Positions 25,765 through 34,047 of a DNA stretch of 64,000 nt are shown one piece after another. Within the stretch, counting starts at the first letter, position 1; every line of letters begins with the position of its first letter. Both the position numbers and the translations under genes were made by a program. The notes beneath the pieces were generated by a model. That model searched no databases. It was not told the origin of the DNA and saw only the letters and a list, made by a program, of their open reading frames with translations. This DNA comes from Chloroflexota bacterium (GTDB lineage: Bacteria > Chloroflexota > Anaerolineae > Promineifilales > Promineifilaceae): the NCBI GenBank assembly GCA_013112725.1, contig JABFFZ010000014.1, positions 1-64,000 of the forward strand, written 5' to 3'.

Positions 25765-28020
25765 ATGGCCACCATCAAGCGAAATTTTTCGCCCAAACCA
25801 ATCAAACAACCAACCCGGTTTGACACAATAGGTAAAAAAGTTGACCTGAAACGCGCTTTCAGGCCGGCGGGGCGTTATCTGCAACGGCCGTATACCATCC
25901 TGCGCACTTATGATCGACAAAACTTGCGCCCTGATCTCATTGCCGGCATTACCACCGCGGTTATTGTCGCCCCGCAGAGCATCGCCTTTGCCCTCATTGC
26001 CAACCTACCCCCCGAAATGGGTCTGTATGCGGCTATGGTAGGCGGTATCATCGGCGCGTTGTGGGGTTCCTGCAACCAGTTATTCACCGCCCCCACCAAC
26101 ACCATCTCCCTGCTGGTATTCGCTTCGCTGGCGACTGTTATTGAACCGGGTAGTCAGACATTCATCTATGCCGCCGGGCTGATGGCGGTAATGGTAGGGG
26201 TTCTGCAATTTGTGCTAGGCATTGCCCGGCTGGGCATGTTGGTTAACTTCGTATCCCATTCAGTCATCATCGGTTTTGCCACCGGGGCCGGCATTCTCAT
26301 TCTTGTCAACCAGATATCACCACTGTTGGGCATTTCCCTACCCAGAGATAACATCCTGGTCACCATTTACGGCATCTTCTTAAACCTGATTAGTATCAAT
26401 TGGGCCACCGCACTCATCGGCCTCAGCGCCATGGGCATCATTTTATTCATCAGGCGAATTAATACACGCCTACCCACCACTCTGATTGCAATGATCATCA
26501 CTTCGCTGCTGGTGGCCATCTTTGATTTACAGGAAAAAGGAGTCGCTACCATCGGCCAGTTGCCGGTTGGGTTGCCTCCCCTGGCTGACCTGCCTGTGTT
26601 AGACCTGAATCTGATCGGCAGCCTTTCCGCCGGGGCGCTGGCGGTTACAGCCATCAGCCTGGTACAGACAACGGCGATTGCCCACTCGGTCGCTGCGCAA
26701 ACGGGACAGCGGTTGGACAGTAATCAGGAATTTGTGGGCCAGGGATTGGCCAATATCGGTATGGGTTTGTTTTCTGGGTTTGCCGGTTCAGGGTCATTTT
26801 CGGTATCGGCTATAAACCTGGCTAACGGCGCCAAAACGGCTCTGGCGCCTGTTTTTGCCGCCGGTTTCATCCTGATCGCGCTCTTTACGGTGGGGCCACT
26901 AACGGCCTATTTACCACGGGCGGCCATGGCAGCGGCCTTGATAGTCACGGCCGTAACCATGATAGACCGCGCCGAAATCCGCCGTATCCTGCACAGCAAT
27001 CTGGGCGAAGCCACCATCCTGTTAGCCACCCTGCTGGGCACGTTGTTCCTCGACATCCAGTTTGCCGTCTTGTTGGGCGTCTTGCTTTCCTTTATTCTCT
27101 ACATCCTGCACACCAGCACACCACGTGTCCACGAAGTAAAACCAGATGCCAACTACAAACACTTTCTTTACCAGCCGGAAAAAACCGGCTGCCCGCAACT
27201 GGGTATCATCGAAATCTTGGGTGACTTGTACTTCGGCGCCGTCCACCATGTTGAGGATTACATCCTCGACCATGCTGACAGCCATCCTGAACAGCGCTTT
27301 CTGCTTATTCGGATGCACAACGTGAATGATTGTGACTTCAGCGGCATTCATATGCTAGAAAACGTGGTAAAGGCTTACCGTGACCGGGGCGGAGATGTCT
27401 ACCTGGTACGGCCGCAATATCGCGTCAAACAAATTTTTGCCACCACCGATTTTGTGGAAAATCTGTTAGGCACTGACCACATCCTGGACAAGGATGACGC
27501 CATCACCCACATTTTTTACCACGTTCTTGATCCAGCCATCTGCATTTATGAATGCCCCGTGCGTGTCTTCAAAGAATGCGCCAATTTACCAAAACGTGTA
27601 AGTATTGCTGGCATTCCCCACGACCATGAGGTAATTAGCGCCGATTTACATACCATTAAACCACTCACCCTGTGGCAGCAATTACATACATCGGCTTTGA
27701 TCAACAAATATGCCGTCAATGGCCTGGGCATGACACCGCCGCTGGTGGTTGATGTGCGCGAGCCACGCGAGTATCGTCAGGGGCACATCGCCGAAGCCCA
27801 ATCCATTCCCCTGGCAACCATCCTTTCTAAGGAAGTCAAACTGCCCACCAACCAGCCCATTGTGCTGGTATGCCGCAGCGGCCGGCGCAGCCGCCGCGCT
27901 GCCGCTGCCTTGCAAAATCTCGGCTACCAGAACATCGCCATCCTGGAAGGGGGCATGCAAGCCTGGGAGGCAGAGGCGTTGTTGGAGGCGGTGGGGGATT
28001 CGGCAATCGGCAATTCGTGA
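25765..28020 (+). CDS. SulP/SLC26 anion transporter with STAS and C-terminal rhodanese
   Basis: 751 residues. Residues of about 50-440 form the 10-14 helix SulP core (LRPDLIAGITTAVIVAPQSI, FVSHSVIIGFATGAGILI, FSGFAGSGSFSVSAINLANG). A STAS domain follows at about 480-590 (EILGDLYFGAVHHVED, VNDCDFSGIHMLENV), then a Cys-containing linker, then a rhodanese domain at about 655-745 (VVDVREPREYRQGHI) with active loop CRSGRRS, Cys703. SulP proteins move sulfate, bicarbonate or other anions; an intact sulfurtransferase tail hints at sulfur chemistry coupled to sulfate or thiosulfate uptake. Its last residues, IGNS, and the stop are coded by a heptamer array. Confidence 0.95.
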   Translation: MATIKRNFSPKPIKQPTRFDTIGKKVDLKRAFRPAGRYLQRPYTILRTYDRQNLRPDLIAGITTAVIVAPQSIAFALIANLPPEMGLYAAMVGGIIGALWGSCNQLFTAPTNTISLLVFASLATVIEPGSQTFIYAAGLMAVMVGVLQFVLGIARLGMLVNFVSHSVIIGFATGAGILILVNQISPLLGISLPRDNILVTIYGIFLNLISINWATALIGLSAMGIILFIRRINTRLPTTLIAMIITSLLVAIFDLQEKGVATIGQLPVGLPPLADLPVLDLNLIGSLSAGALAVTAISLVQTTAIAHSVAAQTGQRLDSNQEFVGQGLANIGMGLFSGFAGSGSFSVSAINLANGAKTALAPVFAAGFILIALFTVGPLTAYLPRAAMAAALIVTAVTMIDRAEIRRILHSNLGEATILLATLLGTLFLDIQFAVLLGVLLSFILYILHTSTPRVHEVKPDANYKHFLYQPEKTGCPQLGIIEILGDLYFGAVHHVEDYILDHADSHPEQRFLLIRMHNVNDCDFSGIHMLENVVKAYRDRGGDVYLVRPQYRVKQIFATTDFVENLLGTDHILDKDDAITHIFYHVLDPAICIYECPVRVFKECANLPKRVSIAGIPHDHEVISADLHTIKPLTLWQQLHTSALINKYAVNGLGMTPPLVVDVREPREYRQGHIAEAQSIPLATILSKEVKLPTNQPIVLVCRSGRRSRRAAAALQNLGYQNIAILEGGMQAWEAEALLEAVGDSAIGNS

Positions 28021-28158
28021 TCGGTAATCCGTGTTCCGTAATCCGAAGTCCGAGGCATGAAGTGGAGGTTAGGAGATAGGAGATTAGGAGATTAGGAGAT
28101 TAGGAGATTAGGAGATTAAGAGATTGGCAGGGGTTGAATCTCCCAATCCCTCAATCTC
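28000..28158. repeat. GGCAATC/GTAATCCG and AGGAGATT arrays
   Basis: First GGCAATCGGCAATTCGTGATC and related heptamers (28000-28048) that encode the end of the SulP gene. Then about six 8-nt AGGAGATT units (28068-28125). Then inverted GAATCTCC/CAATCCC/TCAATCTC units (28136-28158). It fills the gap before glpX. Confidence 0.9.
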
Positions 28159-28174
28159 GCTCTGAAGCAGAGGT

Positions 28175-29149
28175 ATGGCAGAAGAACGAGCGCCGCGTAA
28201 CATTGGTTTAGACCTGGTACGGGTAACGGAAACGGCCGCACTCGCTGCCGGTCGTTGGATTGGCTCTGGCAATTATGCGGCCGCACATCGGGCCGCCACC
28301 CGTGCCATGCGGGCAGCGCTGGACACATTGGATATGGACGGCCGTATTATCATTGGCGAGGAAAACCGGCTGACTGCCGACGACGTGTCTTTGTGCCATG
28401 ATGAAAAGGTGGGCACAGGGGACGGCCCTGAAGTGGATGTGATTGTAGACCCCATAGACGGTACCAGACTGCTGATCCGGGGACAGCCCGGCGCTATTTC
28501 TATCGTCGCCGTCGCCCCGCGTGATTCCATCTGGGACTGTGACCCGGCCGTTTACATGAATAAGCTGGTGGTAGACCGCCGCGCCGCCAAAGCGTTGGTA
28601 CCTGAATGTTTGAATGCACCCGCCGCCTGGACGCTGGCACTGGTGGCCCGTATGAAGAAAAAAGCCGTCCACGATCTAACCGTTGTTGTCCTGGAACGGC
28701 CGCGCAACATGGATTTGATTGAAGAAATCCGCTCGGCCGGAGCGCGGGTGATGCTGCGCGCTGAAGCTGACGCCGAGGGAGCGCTACTGGCAGCCATTGG
28801 CGGCATGGGCGTGGATATGCTCATGGGCATTGGCGGCGCGGCGCAAGGCGTCATTGCCGCCTGCGCCGTTAAAGCCACTGGCGGCGCCATGCTGGCGCAG
28901 TTGGCCCCCCAAAATGAAGCCGAACGCCAGGCCATTGCCGCCAAAGGGTTGGATACTTCACGCATCCTCACCTGCCATGATATGGTACGCAGCAATCGGG
29001 TCTTTTTCGCCGCCACCGGCATCACCAATACCCGCCTGCTGCGCGCCATGCACTATTTCAGCAGCCACGCCACCACCCATTCTCTACTTATTCGCTCCGA
29101 AACCGGCACCCGCCGCTTTATCCGCGCTGAACATCATGCCCGCGTTTGA
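28175..29149 (+). CDS. glpX: Class II fructose-1,6-bisphosphatase, GlpX-like
   Basis: 324 residues, normal family length. GlpX enzymes hydrolyse fructose 1,6-bisphosphate in gluconeogenesis. Seen: N-terminal LDLVRVTETAALAAGRWIGSGN, VDVIVDPIDGTRLLIRGQPGA, MYxGxGGAxEGV-like MGIGGAAQGVIAACAVKA, and a C-terminal lid. Two departures: the usual GEGERDEAPM loop is GEENRLTADD, and DPIEGT is DPIDGT, both in the metal/phosphate site, so activity or substrate may be shifted (sedoheptulose bisphosphate is another known substrate). The start ATG 28175 follows AGAGGT. Confidence 0.88.
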   Translation: MAEERAPRNIGLDLVRVTETAALAAGRWIGSGNYAAAHRAATRAMRAALDTLDMDGRIIIGEENRLTADDVSLCHDEKVGTGDGPEVDVIVDPIDGTRLLIRGQPGAISIVAVAPRDSIWDCDPAVYMNKLVVDRRAAKALVPECLNAPAAWTLALVARMKKKAVHDLTVVVLERPRNMDLIEEIRSAGARVMLRAEADAEGALLAAIGGMGVDMLMGIGGAAQGVIAACAVKATGGAMLAQLAPQNEAERQAIAAKGLDTSRILTCHDMVRSNRVFFAATGITNTRLLRAMHYFSSHATTHSLLIRSETGTRRFIRAEHHARV

Positions 29150-29190
29150 TGATTGACAATTACCGATTGATCATTGACAATCCGCCCCCT

Positions 29191-29889
29191 ATGCTATGGC
29201 GTTATCGAATTATGAAAGTGGCCATGACCATTTGCCGGCTGATATTGATGGCGCGGATTGAGGTACACGGCCGTGAACACATCCCCCCTTCTGGCCCTTA
29301 CATTGTGGTATTAAACCATACCAGCGCCGTAGACACGCCGGTGCTGCTGCTGGCCTTTCCACTGCAAAAGTGGCGCTTTTTTGCTGTGGAAAAGTGGCGG
29401 CGCCATCCTATCTTTGGCCCGCTCATGGGCTGGTTGGGCGCCATTTACATCGCCCGTGATGAGGTTGACCGCCACCAGATGCGCCAGGCATTGGACGCCA
29501 TTACCCAGGGCGTGGCTTTTGGCGTGGCCCCAGAAGGCACCCGCAGCAAAACGGGGCAAATGAACACCGCCAAAGATGGTGCGGCTTATCTGGCAGCCCG
29601 CACCGGCGCACCTATCTTGCCGGTGGGGTTAGAAAATACGGATGTGCTGTTTGCTAACTTCAAGCGGCTGAAGGGCACGGCCGTGCGCGTCCACATTGGC
29701 CCCCCTTTCCATCTGCCGCCGCTCGAACACCGGGTGCGCAGCCAGGATTTACCCGCCTATACCCACTACATCATGGCCCATCTGGCGGCCCAACTTCCAG
29801 AGCGTTATCACGGCGCTTATGCCAATAGTCCGGCGTTAGTCGCCTTGCAGCGTTGTGAAGATCCCTGGCCTTATTGCCATCAGGCTTAG
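29191..29889 (+). CDS. plsC: 1-acyl-glycerol-3-phosphate acyltransferase (PlsC)
   Basis: About 232 residues. Motif I NHTSAVD (His43, Asp48) and motif III PEGTRSKTG near residue 113 identify the LPLAT family, which makes phosphatidic acid at the membrane. The frame is open from ATG 29146, overlapping the GlpX stop, but the first 15 codons are a GATTGACAATTACC repeat and translate to a repetitive peptide, so I prefer ATG 29191; 29212 is also possible. No good RBS at any. Probably co-transcribed with glpX. Confidence 0.88.
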   Translation: MLWRYRIMKVAMTICRLILMARIEVHGREHIPPSGPYIVVLNHTSAVDTPVLLLAFPLQKWRFFAVEKWRRHPIFGPLMGWLGAIYIARDEVDRHQMRQALDAITQGVAFGVAPEGTRSKTGQMNTAKDGAAYLAARTGAPILPVGLENTDVLFANFKRLKGTAVRVHIGPPFHLPPLEHRVRSQDLPAYTHYIMAHLAAQLPERYHGAYANSPALVALQRCEDPWPYCHQA

Positions 29890-29923
29890 TACCATTGTCT
29901 GTGACAAATTTTGAAAATCAGGC

Positions 29924-29952
29924 TGGTCAAAATTGCTGATTACTGTTATAAT
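29924..29952 (+). promoter_or_regulatory. Promoter of the candidate small RNA
   Basis: TGGTCA (29924-29929), 17-nt spacer, TATAAT (29947-29952). The expected start is near 29959. It lies between convergent genes (plsC and the dehydrogenase), so it can only serve a free-standing transcript. Confidence 0.6.
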
Positions 29953-29958
29953 TTCTGC

Positions 29959-30135
29959 AAGCTTGGTTGGTTAAGGGATTTGAGAAAACACACCTCCCCC
30001 AAACTGGCACAAAAGAAACGCGACTGGAACAACCGCTGATCAAGCCCAGGGCACTGTTCCCTCTCTCAAATCTCTAACAGTGCCCGTTCCTTTGTGAACG
30101 GGCAGGCCACCTGAAATCAGGTGGCCTGTTTTTTT
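29959..30135 (+). ncRNA. Candidate structured non-coding RNA, about 177 nt
   Basis: Bounded by a consensus-like promoter and an excellent terminator, with no ORF inside. Predicted by eye: hairpin 30049-30058/30076-30085, a perfect 10 bp with a 17-nt loop. That loop (30064-30074) is complementary over 11 positions to an upstream segment 29975-29985, so the two helices could coexist as a pseudoknot. A third helix 30083-30089/30096-30102 competes with the base of the first hairpin. The size suits 6S RNA, but its closing stem is not evident; the SRP-RNA and tmRNA signatures are absent. Family unassigned. Confidence 0.6.
30104..30135 (+). terminator. Strong intrinsic terminator
   Basis: 11-bp perfect stem, AGGCCACCTGA (30104-30114) with TCAGGTGGCCT (30117-30127), followed by G and seven T. 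Ends the candidate small RNA. Confidence 0.92.
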
Positions 30136-30164
30136 GTAACGCGATTTGGCAAATCGCGTTACAA
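30134..30164. repeat. Perfect 14-bp palindrome at the dehydrogenase stop
   Basis: TTGTAACGCGATTT (30134-30147) and AAATCGCGTTACAA (30151-30164) with loop GGC. The TAA stop of the minus-strand dehydrogenase (30159-30161) is inside the right arm. A degenerate relative is near 7660-7678. Confidence 0.88.
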
Positions 30165-31160
30165 AGAAGCCAATATAGAATGGGTTATCGCTTGCGTCGT
30201 CGTCAGTTGGGGGTAAGTCTCATGAACCAACGTGCGGGCCACGGCCGTTTCCACCCTCCCCGCCCCCTCCTCCAACCCCCACACATACCGCGCCAGCAGC
30301 GCCCCACTTAAAATGGCCGCTATCGGGTTGGCAACCCCCTTCCCGGCAATATCCGGCGCGGAACCATGCACCGGTTCGGCAAGCGCCACGCCATCCCCCC
30401 AATTCAACGAAGCCGCCAACCCCAATCCCCCGCCCCAATGCGCCGCCGCATCGGATAAAATGTCGCCAAACAGATTGGTGGTCACAATCACATCAAACGA
30501 TTCCGGCGCCGCCACCATTTTCAGCGCGGCTACATCTACCAGTAGTTCTTCCACGGTGATACCCGCCCCCGCAAACACCTCCCGCACGCTATCCCGGAAC
30601 AGACCATCCGTCAGCGGCAGCACGTTAGCTTTGTGGACGATGGTGAGTTTGTGGCGGTTCTGACGCTGCATCAATTCCAGCGTCTTTTGGGCAATGCGGA
30701 GGCTGGCGCGACGGGTAATGAGGCGTTCGGCTACGGCCGTGTCTCCCCCATCCTCCCACCGTTCCCGTCCCACATACAGCCCTTCTGTATTCTCACGCAC
30801 AATGATCATGTCCACGTCTAGCCGGGGGCTGACACGGGGCCAGCTTTGCACCGGGCGGATATTGGCATACAGGTCTAGCTCCTGGCGCATGGCCAAAATC
30901 GCGCTGCGATACCCGGCCACTTTGTGTGATGGCGATGACACCGCGCCAAACAGGCCTGCGCCACATTCCCGAACGGCCGTCAACGTTTCCTCCGGCACGG
31001 AGACGCCAACTTTCTCAAACGTGCCCCAACCCGCCTCGGCCATGACGATTTGCAGATGGGGGATCGCGGCCGTTAGCACCGCCACTGCCGCCGGAATCAC
31101 TTCCTGCCCAATGCCATCGCCGGGGATTACACACAATTGGGGCGCTGTTATCCGGTTCAT
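30159..31160 (-). CDS. Isocitrate/isopropylmalate-family dehydrogenase, probably homoisocitrate dehydrogenase
   Basis: 333 residues of the beta-decarboxylating dehydrogenase family: VIPGDGIGQEVIP at the start, IIVRENTEGLYVGRE, KANVLPLTDGLF and the NAD-type GSAPDIAGKGVANP near the end. In the alpha-aminoadipate route the enzyme turns homoisocitrate into 2-oxoadipate, and the gene closes a run that holds every other early lysine step (lysS, lysT, lysU). Isocitrate or 3-isopropylmalate cannot be excluded from sequence alone; context decides. Its ATG abuts the grpB stop. Confidence 0.87.
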   Translation of the reverse strand: MNRITAPQLCVIPGDGIGQEVIPAAVAVLTAAIPHLQIVMAEAGWGTFEKVGVSVPEETLTAVRECGAGLFGAVSSPSHKVAGYRSAILAMRQELDLYANIRPVQSWPRVSPRLDVDMIIVRENTEGLYVGRERWEDGGDTAVAERLITRRASLRIAQKTLELMQRQNRHKLTIVHKANVLPLTDGLFRDSVREVFAGAGITVEELLVDVAALKMVAAPESFDVIVTTNLFGDILSDAAAHWGGGLGLAASLNWGDGVALAEPVHGSAPDIAGKGVANPIAAILSGALLARYVWGLEEGAGRVETAVARTLVHETYPQLTTTQAITHSILASL

Positions 31161-31758
31161 TTACCGATACGCCTCATCTGGCTGCCAGTTAGTGGCCTGC
31201 GCCCATTCCTGGACGGCCGCAAACAGCATGTCCATCAACGGGTCTTTGATATAGAGATACCCCTCTATACTGTCCGGGAAAATTTCGGCCAGGCGCATTT
31301 TGATGAGGGCATAGCCATCACGCATGATGGGGTGCGCCCGCAGATAATCGCGGAAGAGGAGGGGGTATCGCTGGTTGAAACGGCCGTCCTGCCGAATGTG
31401 AATGTTCGTGCGGCGCTGTCCCTCTGGTTCACGACAGTAACGCTTACGCAGTTCCAGCGAATCTGGGTTGGAGATGCCGATGTATTCGTCACGGCCGTAC
31501 TCCAGCCGCATCTCATAACCCGCCCCCACCAGCTTTTCTACAATCGCCGGGTCATCCAGATCAGCCACCGTCACCTGCATATCTATAATGTCTTTGGCGG
31601 GCAAGTCTGGGATGGAAGTGGAGCCGATATGGTCAATGCACACGGCCGTGTCCCTCAACACCTGCCGCAATCGCCCCCCCAATTCCCTGAAATTCATCCA
31701 CCCATCGGGGTTGGTAGGGCACAATCACGATTGGTCTTGATTTCTCAAACTGGATCAT
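31161..31758 (-). pseudogene. GrpB-family nucleotidyltransferase-like gene, frameshifted at a C7 run
   Basis: The N-terminal piece from ATG 31758 (MIQFEKSRPIVIVPYQPRWV) and the C-terminal piece (DHIGSTSIPDLPAKDIIDMQ, to the stop at 31161) are both GrpB/UPF0157 sequence but in different frames. The switch falls at seven C (31674-31680). Removing one base gives a continuous protein of about 198 residues. AAGGAG precedes ATG 31758, which overlaps the cutC stop by 14 nt. May be a pseudogene, a slippery-run variant, or a sequencing error. GrpB proteins have the nucleotidyltransferase fold; function poorly known. Confidence 0.85.
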
Positions 31759-32509
31759 TTTCTCTCCTTTCCTGATCATCAACCCTCCGCGCTGTCTGCA
31801 CCAATCGGGAAACCTTCTTTTCACTCACGCCTTCCCCATCTAATACACCAGAATATGAATGTACAGCCAACCGACCGGCAGTCAATGGCAACTGCGCCAG
31901 TAACGCAGGTGCATTATGTGGGTCCAGACCACCACCAATGCTAATTTCCAGACGATTGTTTGCCTGGCGCATAATTTCTGCTAATTGGGCTACACCTGCG
32001 GTCGCCGGTAATGAGCTACCCCAGGGGGTACCGCTGGTTAACACCCGATCAACACCTATTTCAATCAACTGTTCCAACGCCTCAGCCTGGTTGGCTACGG
32101 CGTCAAACGTCCGGTGACAAGTCACGATTAACCCAAGGCTATGTGACCATTGCGTCAACTGGCGCATCTCGGCCACGGCCAAAGCCTGCCCACTCAGCAG
32201 GCCAAATACCACGCCGTTGGCGCCAGCGGCTGCGGCCGTTTCTATCTGCCGCCTCATTTCTGTCACTTCCTCAGACGTGTAACAAAAGTCGCCCGCTCGT
32301 GGCCGGATCATCACCATCAGCCCTGGCCGATCCCCAAAAGCCACCCGCGCGGCCACAATATGTTCTCGTTTCGGCGTAAGCCCATCAAGTTCCATCTGGC
32401 TGCACAGTTCAACCGTGTCGGCCCCGCCCCGACATGCCGCCGCCACCTGCTGCTGCACGGCCGTGACCGTTGTACAGTTAATGCAAATTTCCACCTGAAC
32501 ACGCAACAT
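31745..32509 (-). CDS. cutC: CutC-family protein (copper homeostasis)
   Basis: 254 residues, the usual CutC length. A TIM-barrel pattern with the family blocks VEICINCTTVTAVQQQVAAA, GGADTVELCSQMELDGLTP, VMIRPRAGDFCYTSEE, GANGVVFGLL, CHRTFDAVANQ, RVLTSGT. CutC was tied to copper tolerance in E. coli, though a direct biochemical activity is not settled. No copper sensor or transporter nearby. It lies inside the lysine cluster without an obvious link and is coupled to the grpB remnant. Confidence 0.93.
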   Translation of the reverse strand: MLRVQVEICINCTTVTAVQQQVAAACRGGADTVELCSQMELDGLTPKREHIVAARVAFGDRPGLMVMIRPRAGDFCYTSEEVTEMRRQIETAAAAGANGVVFGLLSGQALAVAEMRQLTQWSHSLGLIVTCHRTFDAVANQAEALEQLIEIGVDRVLTSGTPWGSSLPATAGVAQLAEIMRQANNRLEISIGGGLDPHNAPALLAQLPLTAGRLAVHSYSGVLDGEGVSEKKVSRLVQTARRVDDQERRENDPV

Positions 32510-32530
32510 TATTTCCTCAGGCAGATAGGG

Positions 32531-32836
32531 TTACACGTAACTCAGCCAGGGGTCGTCCCGGATATAACTCAATTGCTGACCTAAATAGGGGCGTGGTTCT
32601 AATCCATGCCATTCCCGCAACAGGTGATAAGCTGGAGATGTGAGTAAGTTACATGCTTCAACGGCCGTTCGCCAATGCTCCCTTCGAATTTCAGCGATTG
32701 TTTCCGGTTTTGGCAAAATACCAAAATCCCAGGCCGCACACAACCGGCATAAAAAATCCACCTGATCTGCCAGTGATTCAATATGTTCTGGCGGCTCTTC
32801 ATCTGGGTAAAGGGTAGCATCAAACCAATCAGCCAT
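32531..32836 (-). CDS. Small partner of the AbiEii-like gene, unknown
   Basis: 101 residues from ATG 32836, which overlaps the last codons and stop of the upstream nucleotidyltransferase gene (ATGGCTGA overlap). Acidic N-terminus (MADWFDATLYPDEEPPEHIE), then a helical body with two Cys (FLCRLCAAWDFG). The overlap and size suggest a two-gene module, such as a toxin-antitoxin pair, but I do not recognise the family and it does not resemble an AbiEi regulator. Confidence 0.7.
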   Translation of the reverse strand: MADWFDATLYPDEEPPEHIESLADQVDFLCRLCAAWDFGILPKPETIAEIRREHWRTAVEACNLLTSPAYHLLREWHGLEPRPYLGQQLSYIRDDPWLSYV

Positions 32837-33521
32837 GGAGTGCCTCAAGAAAGTCCGATTTGAACCAGTTTCGTACCAGGCGAGCCGATGCCTGTTCTTT
32901 AGGGTCTGAAATGCCCGCCAACGGCCGATGCTGTTCAATCCGCACCAGGTGCATTTGCACTGCCAATCGCGCCCGATCTGAATCGGTGCTGCTGCCGGAC
33001 TGGAACTGTCGTTGTTGCCACAATCGCCAGCATTGAACGGCCGTGAACAGTTCATGTTGGCAAATGGTATAAATATCTAGAAAGTCGCGGGGTGCGCCAC
33101 GTTCCACCAACGCCACCATTTTGCTGGCAACCAGGTCTTCCAGACTGTCTACATGAATACCGTTCCAGGAAGATGGCACAGGCGGCTGCAACCGTGTCGA
33201 ACGGGCCGCAATTTGAAAACTAAAAGCCTTACATCTGTCGATATGTAATTCGACACTGACTACGTCTCCCCACTGCCGGGTGGTCACTTCCCCATAAGGT
33301 CGTAAGGTTTGGGTCAACAGTAACACAATTTGCTCTCGCTCCTTGCTGGTAGCGTCTGCTGCCCACCAGGCATCCACATCATAAGTTGACCGGTATTCCA
33401 GGTAATGCATCAGGCCAAATGCCCCACCAAGCGAGATTTTACCGGCCCATGGACTTGTCGCCAGTGCTTCCAGACACTGGTTTGCATAATCGGAAACCTG
33501 ACGGGGCTTTTGTGGTTGCAT
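32829..33521 (-). CDS. AbiEii/AbiGii-like nucleotidyltransferase
   Basis: 230 residues. Core signature GGAFGLMHYLEYRSTYDVDAWW has the GG-x-A, aromatic helix and R-x-T-x-D-x-D pattern of AbiEii-type nucleotidyltransferases; a second block LEDLVASKMVALVERGAPRDFLDIY is also family-typical. Members include type IV toxins that modify tRNA and abortive-infection effectors. It is inserted among lysine genes with a 101-residue overlapping partner. Whether it is toxic is inference. Confidence 0.8.
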   Translation of the reverse strand: MQPQKPRQVSDYANQCLEALATSPWAGKISLGGAFGLMHYLEYRSTYDVDAWWAADATSKEREQIVLLLTQTLRPYGEVTTRQWGDVVSVELHIDRCKAFSFQIAARSTRLQPPVPSSWNGIHVDSLEDLVASKMVALVERGAPRDFLDIYTICQHELFTAVQCWRLWQQRQFQSGSSTDSDRARLAVQMHLVRIEQHRPLAGISDPKEQASARLVRNWFKSDFLEALHG

Positions 33522-33540
33522 GATAGGATTATATCAAAGT

Positions 33541-34047
33541 TCAAGGTTCGCCAGGAAAACGGCCGTATTCCCGCACATACGCCACAATCCCACCCGCCGC
33601 CACAATCTCCTGAGCAAACTCCGGTAACGGGGGTAGGTCTATAGTCAAGTTGGAGGTAAGGACACGGCCGTTGCCCAAATCCAACTCCACCTCATCCCCA
33701 TCTGCCAATAAAGCCACCGCTTCAGGGGAGGTAAACAGTGGAATCCCCAAATTGATCGCATTGCGGAAGAAGATGCGGGCAAAACTGAGGGCAATGATCG
33801 CCCCAATCTCGCGCCGCCGCAACGCCTCCGGGGCATACTCCCGCGACGAACCGCAGCCAAAGTTATTCCCGGCCACAATGATGTCCCCAGGTCGGGCATA
33901 CCGCGCAAAATCGGGCCGCGCCTCGATAAAGGCATAATCCTTCACATCCTGCCCCTCTTTCAACATAAACGGCGCATACCGCCCCGGCACAATCTGATCC
34001 GTATCCACATCCGCCCCAAATTTCCACACTTTCGCTTCATAATTCAT
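33541..34047 (-). CDS. lysU: Homoaconitase small subunit (LysU/LeuD family)
   Basis: 168 residues, matching the short archaeal/Thermus-type small subunit. VWKFGADVDTDQIVPGRYAP near the start and the swivelling-domain core GNNFGCGSSREYAP are diagnostic. With LysT it converts homocitrate to homoisocitrate through an Fe-S-dependent dehydration and hydration. The related LeuCD enzyme acts on isopropylmalate; lysS and lysW in the same run favour the lysine role. The start codon ATGAATTATGAAG is built from the AATTATGAATTAT array that lies upstream. Confidence 0.9.
   Translation of the reverse strand: MNYEAKVWKFGADVDTDQIVPGRYAPFMLKEGQDVKDYAFIEARPDFARYARPGDIIVAGNNFGCGSSREYAPEALRRREIGAIIALSFARIFFRNAINLGIPLFTSPEAVALLADGDEVELDLGNGRVLTSNLTIDLPPLPEFAQEIVAAGGIVAYVREYGRFPGEP

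Noticed and set aside
28068..28125. AGGAGATT repeats considered as a CRISPR array
   Set aside because: Units are contiguous 8-mers with no unique spacers, and no cas genes are present.
29959..30135. SRP RNA, tmRNA or a T-box/riboswitch
   Set aside because: No GGAAG-type SRP loop or tmRNA ends, and no downstream plus-strand gene for a cis-acting switch to control.
32837..33055. N-terminal extension of the 101-residue partner gene
   Set aside because: The extra codons overlap the nucleotidyltransferase gene out of frame and read as its shadow; ATG 32836 gives a normal stop-start overlap.
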